DNA of 8,538 nt from Bacteroidales bacterium (GTDB lineage: Bacteria; Bacteroidota; Bacteroidia; Bacteroidales; Azobacteroidaceae), in contig JAJBTS010000108.1 in assembly GCA_020860885.1 (NCBI GenBank), forward strand, positions 1 through 8,538, read 5' to 3'. A program made the translations under genes and the position numbers. Below the pieces are notes generated by a model. The model made no database searches. It had not been told where the DNA came from and saw nothing but the letters and a program-made list of their open reading frames with translations. This document shows positions 1 to 6,545 of this stretch, piece after piece (the stretch's first letter is position 1; each line of letters opens with the position of its first letter).

Positions 1-2107
1 CTTTATTAGTATGGTGCTTTATCCTTTCATTAGGATTCGTACACGCACAGGAGTTAGAAGGAACGGATCTGCCGGAGTTATCCACAGGCGATGACGGACC
101 TTGGTATTACATTCAGGTAATCGGTACCGACGATTTAAGGAAAGAAAGAGTGTTTACCGTGGAAGAAATACCCGGTGATTCTCTTAAAGTGTTCTCCAGG
201 CCTATCTCTTCCGAAAGTTTTGATATCATCGATCATCAGTTATGGAGATTCGAGCCGGGAACAGACAACACAAGCAATTACACCATCATCAACAAAAAGT
301 ATCCGGATCTTTATCTTGCCCAAGGGATATGGGAACAAAGAACCGACAAAAAAACATCCTTCTTTTGAAAGATGTTCCCTCCACCGATTGGGAACTTAGA
401 GAACGTGGAACAGGTGGCGGTTTCTACCATGTGATAGCCGTTAAACCGTTAACTGAAGCCTACCCCAGCGTACACATGGGTAACTCAGGATTCGAATACT
501 CTGCAGTTTTTGAAGGTGACAGCTACGGATATGGAGCAAACTCTCAATTCCGTTTTGTAGAATACTTTGATCCGGGGATCAGCGTAAGTACAGATAGTAT
601 AAATTTCCAATACAGACAACCCGGGGAAGAGCCCCAGATAGACCTTAATGTACTTGGTTTTCCTAGTCTTACCGGAAAAATCAAGGTGGAATTGTTGAAT
701 AATGATTCCGAAGTATTTACGGAGTTGCTAGGTGATGCGTGGAGCGACACAGAAGGTGGAGAAATTTATATGTTCTTTACACCTCCCGCCGGCACTACAA
801 CTGTAACGGAATACAATGCTATATTACGCATAAGCGGACAAACAGCAACAGAAGACATTACAATCGATGTTAAATTAAAAGGTACTGCTGTTCCTACTAT
901 GCCTTTCCTAACCAGTCCGACCGTAACTCCGTCTGCTGAAGACAAATGGTATGCTATCCGTTTCTCAGCCAGAACAGGTGGTTACATGCAAGACTTAGGT
1001 AGCAGCACAGAAGGAATAAACATTGTTTCTACTATGCTTACTTCCCGCGAAGACGACAGCTTCCAGTGGAAATTCGTTGACGTTGACGGAACCAACTTCA
1101 AATTAGTCAGTAAACTGGGTAACCAGGTGGAATGGAGACAAGATGTTTATAGCGAAGATCCGACAACAGGTGAAAGAACGAAAGATCCGGGTTATTTCTA
1201 TACCACTTCTACTTCTGAAAACACATTCAGATTTACAGTACGTCCTACCGACGGTCTTTACGAAATCAAATGGAACGAAGCGAAAACATTCGACGGAACA
1301 GCCGATTCAACCGCTTACTTCAATAAATCAAACGTTAATGAAAGTGTTATTCATTTTACTTCATTGTCTGATGTAGGTAGCCTTATGGAATATTTCCCAA
1401 TCGAGAATGCTCCTCTTTCTAACGTACTTGAATTCAGCGAAGGGGATGATGAAACCTGGTATTATGTAATGTTCCAGAGAGTTCTTGGAAAAATTAAAAA
1501 TACAAATGTCGGTATTAAAAACGACGGACTGGGAGCTACTGTTACTCAGGATACGATCATCCGCGATGATGCTTCTTTCCAATGGAAGTTAGTAGGAGAT
1601 AAAGACGTTGCCCGTTTTGTAAGCAGAGACGGATATGAGTTAGGAAATATTACCGATGAAAACGGTAATCCTACCGAATATTCCAAAACATTGGTGGAAG
1701 AAGGGGAAGGAAATGAATACCAGGTATTAAAATTCAAGAACAACTTCAACCGGACATACGGAGTAGAATCCTGGCAACTTCTGAATATTACCGACGCAGA
1801 AAGAACCGGTAACTACATCAACGACTTCGGTGGCGGTTCTAATGCTGTAGGTGAATATGGCGTTTTCGATGACGGAGGTAATGAACTTATATTCGTAAAA
1901 GTTGAAAACTTCTTCTTTATGGATATTGAAGACATCACTCCGGGTGAAGAACTTAACGATCCTGTCGTTAATACTTCTTACTATTCTATACAAGGTATAC
2001 AATTTGCCAAACTGCCGAAAGCAGAAGGTTTCTATATCGAAAAGAATGTACACGCTTCCGGAAAAGTTTCTTCTGTGAAACTTTATGTACCGGGTCAGGC
2101 GAAATAA
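1..2107 (+). pseudogene. Secreted multidomain lectin-like protein, frameshifted and 5'-truncated
   Basis: Reading from base 3 gives a signal peptide without its first residues (LLVWCFILSLGFVHA, then QELEG), so the true start lies just upstream of the window. That frame runs to a TGA at 366-368. Homology-like sequence continues one frame over from about 350 to the TAA at 2105-2107, so the gene is joined across the A-run at 348-354 (about 701 residues visible). Three repeats share the pattern WYY/WYA, then 37-44 residues later (S)FQWKF/QLWRF, then a 'VSK/INKK' strand: they start near 102, 947 and 1457 and resemble ricin-type beta-trefoil lectin units. Between repeats 1 and 2 (about 560-895) is an Ig-like beta-sandwich segment. 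The end, from 'YYSIQGIQF' to 'GKVSSVKLYV', resembles the short C-terminal sorting-like domains of Bacteroidales secreted proteins. No catalytic domain is recognised. A glycan-binding role is inferred from the folds and the neighbouring GH88. It could be intact if the A-run is a sequencing error. Confidence 0.72.
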
Positions 2108-2130
2108 TCTTTTTCAATCATAATTATTTA

Positions 2131-2161
2131 AGAGGAGCACAGAACCGTGCTCCTCTTTTTT
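2131..2161 (+). terminator. Rho-independent terminator
   Basis: A perfect 9-bp stem (GAGGAGCAC at 2132-2140 with GTGCTCCTC at 2147-2155), a 6-base loop AGAACC and a run of six T's directly after the stem form a textbook intrinsic terminator. It lies 24 bases after the stop of the lectin-like gene and 56 bases before the DUF2264 start. It probably ends or attenuates transcription between the two, so the DUF2264-GH88 pair may have its own promoter in the AT-rich 2162-2216 stretch. The only -7-like sequence I see there is TAAATTTT at 2197-2204, which is very close to the ATG and is not a convincing promoter. Confidence 0.93.
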
Positions 2162-2216
2162 GTTTGCTTTTTTAATATTTTATACCCATTTTTGCATAAA
2201 TTTTTATTTATAGTCT

Positions 2217-3458
2217 ATGAAAACACTTACTTTACGAATGGCCCTATCGCTGTGCCTGATCACTTACTCTTTGAATGTACTTCCTCAAAGTACAAATTCT
2301 CAAGCTACTTCCGACAGGGAATATTGGGTCGACCTGATGTGCAAGATCTCCGAACCCATATTAAGTAACATGAGCAAAGGAGAACTGAAAAAAAATATGA
2401 CGCTCGAATTAAGCCCTACCTGGGACGGAAGGAATAAAGACGTGACTTACGCAGAAGCTTTCGGCCGGTTGATGGCGGGTATAGCACCCTGGTTCAACCT
2501 GCCCGACGATGATACTCCCGAAGGAAAACGCAGGAAACAATTCCGTAGCTGGGCTCTCTCCAGCTATAAGAATGCCGTAGATCCCGAAAGTCCGGATTAC
2601 CTGCTCTGGAAAGGTGCGTCGCAAACTCTGGTCGATGCCGCTTACATCGCCAACAGTTTTATCCGCGCTCCCAAAACGTTATGGGAACCGCTGGATGAAA
2701 CCACTAAAAAACGCTACATCCAGGAATTCAAAGGATTACGGTCCGTAAGACCGGCTTATAACAACTGGCTTTTATTCCGGGCCATGATTGAAGCTTTCTT
2801 CGTTTCTATCGGTGAAGAGTACGACGCTTATGTCCTGGATATCGCGATCCGGAAACTAAATGAATGGTATCTGGGCGACGGATGGTACTCCGACGGTCCG
2901 GAATATTCCCTCGATTATTACAACGGTTACGTGATGCATACCATGCTCGTAGAGATCACAGAAGTGCTGGAAGAGAAAAAAATCAGGCCCGCCATTAAGT
3001 TCGACCTGGCTTTGCGCCGTATGCAGCGTTACAACGAGTTGCTGGAAAGGTTGATCTCTCCCGAAGCTTCCTTCCCTGCTGTCGGCAGGTCTATGACATA
3101 CCGGATGGGTGCCTTCCAGACTCTGGCTCTTTCCGCATGGAAATACGGACTTCCCAAAAGCATGAGCGAAGGACAGGTCAGGAACGCATTGACTTCCGTT
3201 ATGAAAAGAATGTTTGCTATGGAAGGCAATTTTGGTAAAGAAGGCTTCCTTCAGTTAGGATTCGTAGGACATCAACCCAACTTAGCTGATTATTATACCA
3301 ACAACGGTAGTCTGTATATTACTTCGCTGGTATTCCTTCCGCTGGGATTGACTCCCGATCATACTTTCTGGACTTCTCCTGCCGAAGAATGGACTTCCCA
3401 GAAAGCCTGGGGCGGGAAGATATTCGCGAAAGATTATCATCAGTCGATAAAAAACTAA
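2217..3458 (+). CDS. Exported DUF2264 family protein, probable carbohydrate-active enzyme
   Basis: The 413-residue product starts with a signal peptide (charged MKTLTLR, hydrophobic core to about residue 20, likely cleavage near Q24), so it is exported, probably to the periplasm. The rest matches the DUF2264 family: an aromatic- and acid-rich centre with GDGWYSDGPEYSLDYYNG (220-237), the GRSMTYRMGAFQ stretch (290-301), QPNLADYYTNNGSLY (353-367) and the family's C-terminal FWTSPAEEWTSQKAW (384-398). Its length is normal and it is not truncated. The mainly helical pattern fits an (alpha/alpha)-barrel like those of polysaccharide lyases and GH88. DUF2264 genes often sit in polysaccharide-utilisation loci. 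I recall that some relatives were classed as GH154 beta-glucuronidases, but I cannot confirm that this one belongs there. The gene is 37 bases ahead of GH88, probably in one transcript. Family membership is well supported; the substrate is unknown. Confidence 0.88.
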   Translation: MKTLTLRMALSLCLITYSLNVLPQSTNSQATSDREYWVDLMCKISEPILSNMSKGELKKNMTLELSPTWDGRNKDVTYAEAFGRLMAGIAPWFNLPDDDTPEGKRRKQFRSWALSSYKNAVDPESPDYLLWKGASQTLVDAAYIANSFIRAPKTLWEPLDETTKKRYIQEFKGLRSVRPAYNNWLLFRAMIEAFFVSIGEEYDAYVLDIAIRKLNEWYLGDGWYSDGPEYSLDYYNGYVMHTMLVEITEVLEEKKIRPAIKFDLALRRMQRYNELLERLISPEASFPAVGRSMTYRMGAFQTLALSAWKYGLPKSMSEGQVRNALTSVMKRMFAMEGNFGKEGFLQLGFVGHQPNLADYYTNNGSLYITSLVFLPLGLTPDHTFWTSPAEEWTSQKAWGGKIFAKDYHQSIKN

Positions 3459-3495
3459 TCATTCTATTTCACTCATCTTATTTAAGCAATTAAAA

Positions 3496-4740
3496 ATGAA
3501 ACAATATAATATTCTTGCCTTTGGTTTGTGCCTTGGTTTTTCCCTCTGTTTTGCAGGCTGTGAGAACAAACAGGAAACGGAAAAGAAAAATTTCATAGAG
3601 GAAAACATACGGTTCGCAGAAAATCAGACCCAGCTTATGCTTCAGGCAACTGGCGAACCCAACGGGAAAAATTATCCCCGTACGATGAAAGAAGATGGCG
3701 AACTGGCCGTTACAGGAATGTACGACTGGACTCCCGGCTTCTTTCCCGGCTCCTTATGGTATCTGTATGAACTCACTCAGAACGAACAATGGAAAGCGGA
3801 AGCTGAAAAATGGACCACCACCCTGGAACCGCTGAAAACATTTACAGGCCATCACGACCTGGGTTTTATGATGTATTGCAGCTACGGCAATGCGGAAAGG
3901 CTGGCTCCCAAACCCGAATACAAAGATATACTCATCGAAAGCGCCCGTTCTTTGTCTTCCCGTTTCAGCGAAAATACGCAAACGATCAAATCCTGGAATT
4001 ACCGGAGAGCGTGGCACGACAGCATCGAATGGTTCTATCCGGTTATTATCGATAACATGATGAATCTGGAAATGCTTTTCTATGCGACGAAAGTAAGCGG
4101 CGACAGTACGTTCTACAATATTGCCGTGAAGCATGCCGACAGTACCATCAAAAATCATTTCAGGGAGGATTTCAGCACTTACCATGTAGTTGACTACGAT
4201 ACGACTTCCGGCGCTGTCCTGGATCAGGCAACCTGCCAGGGGTACAGCGATAATTCGACCTGGACGCGGGGACAAGCCTGGGCGATCTACGGATTTACGA
4301 TGATGTACCGCGAAACAAAAGATAAAAAATACCTGGACACGGCTATAAAGGCTACGGATATGTATCTGAAAAATCTTCCGGAAGACCTGGTTCCGTTGTG
4401 GGATTTCAATGTGGATCAGGAAGGCTATATTCCCGAAGGCAGATCGTATGCTGTCGAATACCGTGAAAAACATAAAGATGCTTCTGCTGCGGCTATCGTA
4501 TGCTCGGCTCTTTTTGAACTGGCCGAATTTGCAGAGAATACTTCTTATCGGGATAAAGCGGTGCAGATGCTCCATTCGTTAGCTTCTCCGGAATACAGAG
4601 CCCCTATAGGTGAAAATGCGGATTTCCTACTGATGCATTGTGTCGGAAGTATTCCTCACCGCTCAGAAATAGACAAACCCCTGGTTTATGCCGATTACTA
4701 TTTCCTGGAAGCTCTTGTAAGGTACAATAAAATGAAATAG
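3496..4740 (+). CDS. Glycoside hydrolase family 88, unsaturated glucuronyl hydrolase (lipoprotein)
   Basis: The 414-residue product is a GH88 enzyme, which hydrolyses the 4,5-unsaturated uronic acid that a polysaccharide lyase leaves at the non-reducing end of oligosaccharides, by hydration of the double bond. Family landmarks are present: YDWTPGFFPGSLW (76-88), HHDLGFMMYCSYGNA (119-133), IIDNMMNLEML (184-194), TWTRGQAWAIYGF (255-267), KDASAAAI (327-334) and the terminal YADYYFLEAL (398-407). D121 and D186 match the two catalytic aspartates of Bacillus UGL (D88 and D149), with similar spacing. The N-terminus is a lipoprotein signal with lipobox FAGC and the lipidated cysteine at residue 22, so the enzyme is probably membrane-anchored in the periplasm or at the surface. 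The following ENKQETE is only a weak surface-export signal. The DUF2264 gene ends 37 bases upstream, suggesting one operon. No lyase is visible, so the substrate (glycosaminoglycan, ulvan, gellan or another uronate polymer) stays open. Confidence 0.93.
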   Translation: MKQYNILAFGLCLGFSLCFAGCENKQETEKKNFIEENIRFAENQTQLMLQATGEPNGKNYPRTMKEDGELAVTGMYDWTPGFFPGSLWYLYELTQNEQWKAEAEKWTTTLEPLKTFTGHHDLGFMMYCSYGNAERLAPKPEYKDILIESARSLSSRFSENTQTIKSWNYRRAWHDSIEWFYPVIIDNMMNLEMLFYATKVSGDSTFYNIAVKHADSTIKNHFREDFSTYHVVDYDTTSGAVLDQATCQGYSDNSTWTRGQAWAIYGFTMMYRETKDKKYLDTAIKATDMYLKNLPEDLVPLWDFNVDQEGYIPEGRSYAVEYREKHKDASAAAIVCSALFELAEFAENTSYRDKAVQMLHSLASPEYRAPIGENADFLLMHCVGSIPHRSEIDKPLVYADYYFLEALVRYNKMK

Positions 4741-4778
4741 TCCGGGAAAAGAAACCAGGGATATAATCCCATAAAAGA

Positions 4779-4909
4779 AAGGATGTCCAAAAAGTAAATA
4801 ATATCCTCGTCTGGCCCCCAACCCCCTAAAGGGGGGCTATTGATATTCAATTGTTTAAGAAGTCCCCTTTAGGGGATTTAGGGGCAGAAAGTTCTTTTTG
4901 GACACCCTC
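4779..4909. repeat. Nested inverted-repeat (MITE/REP-like) element between convergent genes
   Basis: Outer arms GGATGTCCAAAAAG (4781-4794) and CTTTTTGGACACCC (4894-4907) are inverted repeats matching at 13 of 14 positions. Inside lie two GC-rich palindromic arms in opposite orientation, 4811-4839 and 4860-4887, each centred on CCCCTAAAGGGG-type sequence. Read on opposite strands, both arms follow the pattern CTG-CCCC-AA-CCCCC-TAAAGGGG-CT, with a 20-base AT-rich spacer between them. No ORF lies inside. The element fills most of the 176-base gap between the GH88 stop and the M15 peptidase stop, and transcripts from either side could fold into long hairpins, so it may also act as a bidirectional terminator. 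It resembles short non-coding REP/MITE elements of Bacteroidetes; I infer mobility from the structure only. Confidence 0.8.
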
Positions 4910-4916
4910 TTCCAAT

Positions 4917-5315
4917 TTACCGGCTATACAAAACCTGCTTGCGGTTCGATACTTCGTCTCTGTAAGAGAGATGCAGAAACCTGGGATAAACGATGGCCTG
5001 GTCAAAAGAGAGATTCAATCTTAACACCCACGCAAGTAAGGCCAAAGGATTATCGGTTCCTATATCCGCTGCTTTACCTTTCAGGTGATCACTGGAAGAA
5101 CTTCCGCCGACAGCCGCATTCAGCTCAGGACAACGATAACCGGATGTTATATAGAGTGGTTTGCCACAGCTATTTCTTAACGGTTGCAATAAAGAAACAC
5201 ATAAAGTCCTGAGGTTTTCTATATGTCCTGCATCCGGAGTATTAACGATCCCTTTCCTTCTCGCTGTCTGGGAACGGACAAATTCATCCAAATGAAAATT
5301 CTTTGTCAACTGCAC
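4917..5315 (-). CDS. M15 family zinc peptidase (D-Ala-D-Ala carboxypeptidase/endolysin-like)
   Basis: I choose the GTG at 5315-5313, giving 132 residues beginning MQLTKNFHLDEFVRSQTA, because these proteins in Bacteroidales begin 'LTKNFxLxEF'. The in-frame ATG at 5420 would add 35 AT-rich, unconserved residues. The M15A core is complete: SGYRCPELNAAVGG (58-71), the zinc motif SDHLKGKAADI (75-85) with H77 and D84, and FLHLSYR (113-119) with the third ligand H115. The family cleaves D-Ala-containing peptides in the murein stem or cross-bridge. There is no signal peptide, so export would need a helper such as a holin, as in phage endolysins. It is the last gene of the minus-strand cassette, 68 bases after a small hydrophobic/coiled-coil gene that may be its partner, and its stop lies 7 bases from the palindromic element. 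Enzyme family is secure; a lysis role is inferred. Confidence 0.88.
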   Translation of the reverse strand: MQLTKNFHLDEFVRSQTARRKGIVNTPDAGHIENLRTLCVSLLQPLRNSCGKPLYITSGYRCPELNAAVGGSSSSDHLKGKAADIGTDNPLALLAWVLRLNLSFDQAIVYPRFLHLSYRDEVSNRKQVLYSR

Positions 5316-5383
5316 GATATAATTTATAAAAAATAAATATTTACTTAACAACAGATAAAAGGGATAACTTCTTTCATTAAAAA

Positions 5384-5734
5384 TCAATATTCCTTGTTTG
5401 GCGGTTGCCGGCCGGGGCATTTCCTGATTTCACATTTCATGAAGCGGAGCCTTTCGATTTCAAGATCTTTCTTTGCATTCCGAGTCGTGAGTTTGAGAAC
5501 TGTCCTGTCTTTGCTTTTATTCTCCTTATACAGTTTATCGATCAACGCCTGCCGTTCATTGCTCTTATCCATTTCTTGAGAGTAAACCTTCCTCATCGCT
5601 TCAAGGGCGACAGTGAGGTTGGCCAGTTCCTGAGAAACAGCGGAAGCCGTTTCCTTCCGCTGATCTGTCTTCCTTCTAAATAGAAACTCCAAAAGTTTCG
5701 AACTGCTAAGAGCAGCAATCAATCCACCCACCAT
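5384..5734 (-). CDS. Small hydrophobic/coiled-coil protein, possible holin- or spanin-like partner of the peptidase
   Basis: The product is 116 residues. Residues 1-19 (MVGGLIAALSSSKLLEFLF) are hydrophobic, followed by a basic RRK, as in a short membrane anchor with a cytoplasmic or periplasmic tail. Residues of about 28-98 are highly charged with few helix breakers and probably form a long coiled coil. The tail holds two cysteines, C101 and C106, in the CEIRKCPGRQPP stretch. I do not recognise a named family, but small proteins with this layout often sit next to amidase or M15 genes in Bacteroides cassettes. A role as holin or Rz/spanin-like factor is inference from layout and position. The ATG at 5734 follows directly on the heptad-repeat array, which leaves only about 13 bases of non-repeat leader. 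The anchor is short for a transmembrane helix, so the 5' end may have been lost to the repeat. Confidence 0.72.
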   Translation of the reverse strand: MVGGLIAALSSSKLLEFLFRRKTDQRKETASAVSQELANLTVALEAMRKVYSQEMDKSNERQALIDKLYKENKSKDRTVLKLTTRNAKKDLEIERLRFMKCEIRKCPGRQPPNKEY

Positions 5735-5746
5735 TTCAGTTGTCAG

Positions 5747-5781
5747 TTCACTGTTTACTGTTTACTGTTCACTGTTTACTG
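5747..5781. repeat. Tandem 7-bp repeat array, five copies of TTYACTG
   Basis: Five consecutive heptamers on the plus strand read TTCACTG, TTTACTG, TTTACTG, TTCACTG, TTTACTG (CAGTRAA on the coding strand of the cassette). Diverged CAGT/CTG-containing sequence continues to about 5735. The array fills the gap between the HU-like stop (TAA at 5784-5782) and the start of the coiled-coil gene at 5734. Each CAGTRAA unit carries TAA or TGA, and because 7 is not a multiple of 3, successive copies place stops in all three frames. Similar heptad arrays are, as I recall, common between genes in Bacteroidetes. Copy number could vary by slippage. Confidence 0.93.
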
Positions 5782-6156
5782 TTAAAGTTTTTCGAGAGGT
5801 GTTGTTTCTATCTCTTTTTTCAGTTTGGAGCTAGGAGTGAAAATAATCTTCACCTTTTTCAGGTTAGCCACGCTCACATCTTCGGGAGAATCGGAACCCG
5901 TACTCGACAATGAGAGACGCAAAGTCCCGAAATCGCCCATCTGAACCGAATATCCCTTTTTCAGATAGTTGGGAAGCTGATCCAGGAAATTAGACAAACA
6001 ATTCTCGATATCTCCACGCGTAAGTGAAGAACGACCGGCAATATCTGCCGCCAGCTCATAGAGGTTGATTTTTCCCTGGTTTTTAGAAACAAGATAATAC
6101 TTCGGATCGGCGTCGCGGTCTTTCGGACTCGCTTCAGGAGCTACTACATACTTCAT
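5782..6156 (-). CDS. HU-like DNA-binding protein (HU-HIG type)
   Basis: The 124-residue product has the form of the extended HU-family proteins common in Bacteroides cassettes. About 20 extra N-terminal residues lead into 'YYLVSKNQGKINLYELAADIAGRSSL'-type sequence (21-45), then the helical HU dimer region (47-68) and the conserved 'KKGYSVQMGDFGTLRLSL' (66-83), equivalent to the GFGTF motif at the start of the HU beta-arm. The tail 'KVKIIFTPSSKLKKEI' (101-116) matches the C-terminal strand and helix of the family. Such proteins bind and bend DNA and probably act as nucleoid or replication accessory factors. The gene has its own probable promoter at 6201-6231 and is followed by a coiled-coil/peptidase pair, an order I recall from many Bacteroides islands. 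Its stop codon is directly against the heptad array. The specific partner DNA is unknown. Confidence 0.88.
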   Translation of the reverse strand: MKYVVAPEASPKDRDADPKYYLVSKNQGKINLYELAADIAGRSSLTRGDIENCLSNFLDQLPNYLKKGYSVQMGDFGTLRLSLSSTGSDSPEDVSVANLKKVKIIFTPSSKLKKEIETTPLEKL

Positions 6157-6200
6157 AGTTTTTAGTTAAAACATTAATACTCTTATTATTAAACACATTA

Positions 6201-6231
6201 TAAAGATACAAAATAACAGAGGCGAAGTCAA
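6201..6231 (-). promoter_or_regulatory. Probable Bacteroides-type promoter of the HU-like gene
   Basis: On the minus strand TATCTTTA (6208-6201) matches the Bacteroides -7 consensus TAnnTTTG at all positions but the last. TTGAC (6231-6227) lies 18 bases upstream of it and can serve as the -33 element. Transcription would start near 6194, leaving a leader of about 38 bases before the ATG at 6156. The 104-base gap between the DnaA-like gene and the HU gene is otherwise AT-rich. The sites were found by eye. Confidence 0.5.
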
Positions 6232-6260
6232 GGAAAAAGCGGAAAAGATATTGAAAACTT

Positions 6261-6545
6261 TTACCCGCTATTTTCCATAATTTCAAGGACCAGGCCGGCT
6301 ATTTCCCTGAATTGTCCGTCGGCGGAATATCTGTCTTCGTAAGAATTTATCAGGTAATAAACCGAAGAAGCGGAACAAGTCAGGAACAACGCAATCTCCT
6401 TGTGCAAATAATTCAGCTTATGGTAAGCGAGATAGCAGAAAATCATTTTAGCATACGAAACTTCCCTGCCCGACCGGCGCCTGCTCCGGATCTTGGGAAC
6501 AGGCACCCGGCTTATTCGGGAAACAGCATCCATAAGACGGTTCAT
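6261..6545 (-). CDS. Small DnaA domain-IV-like helix-turn-helix protein
   Basis: The product is 94 residues. Residues 6-28 are a basic stretch (SRISRVPVPKIRSRRRSGRE). Residues 29-72 (VSYAKMIFCYLAYHKL, then HKEIALFLTCSASSVYYLINSYEDR) follow the layout of the C-terminal DNA-binding domain of DnaA: a basic loop, a helix of 'R..A.YL' type, and a helix-turn-helix of 'S..EIG..FG.RDHSTV' type. The AAA+ ATPase part of DnaA is absent, so this is a stand-alone DNA-binding domain, not an initiator in itself. Its ATG overlaps the DnaB stop by 4 bases (ATGA at 6545-6542), which points to translational coupling with the helicase. A role in recognising an element-encoded origin or loading the helicase is inferred. 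Weak resemblance to other HTH families cannot be excluded. Confidence 0.65.
   Translation of the reverse strand: MNRLMDAVSRISRVPVPKIRSRRRSGREVSYAKMIFCYLAYHKLNYLHKEIALFLTCSASSVYYLINSYEDRYSADGQFREIAGLVLEIMENSG

Noticed and set aside
242..400. ATG at 242 as the start of the long plus-strand gene
   Set aside because: Its first about 36 residues are out of frame with the lectin repeat and signal peptide read in the other frame; they are a shadow of the true N-terminal part.
3754..4575. Long minus-strand open frame (273 residues) opposite GH88
   Set aside because: It is antisense to a clear GH88 gene with all family motifs, and its own translation shows no domain and unlikely composition.
4811..4887. 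CRISPR-like or origin-like array in the intergenic repeat
   Set aside because: There are only two arms, in inverted and not direct orientation, with no regular spacers and no cas genes nearby.
4898..5212. Plus-strand open frame of 104 residues opposite the M15 peptidase
   Set aside because: It overlaps a complete zinc peptidase on the other strand and starts inside the repeat arm; no recognisable domain.
5316..5420. ATG at 5420 as start of the M15 peptidase
   Set aside because: The extra 35 residues are AT-rich and lack the family's start pattern; they overlap the end of the preceding gene by 37 bases, while the GTG at 5315 gives the conserved LTKNF start.
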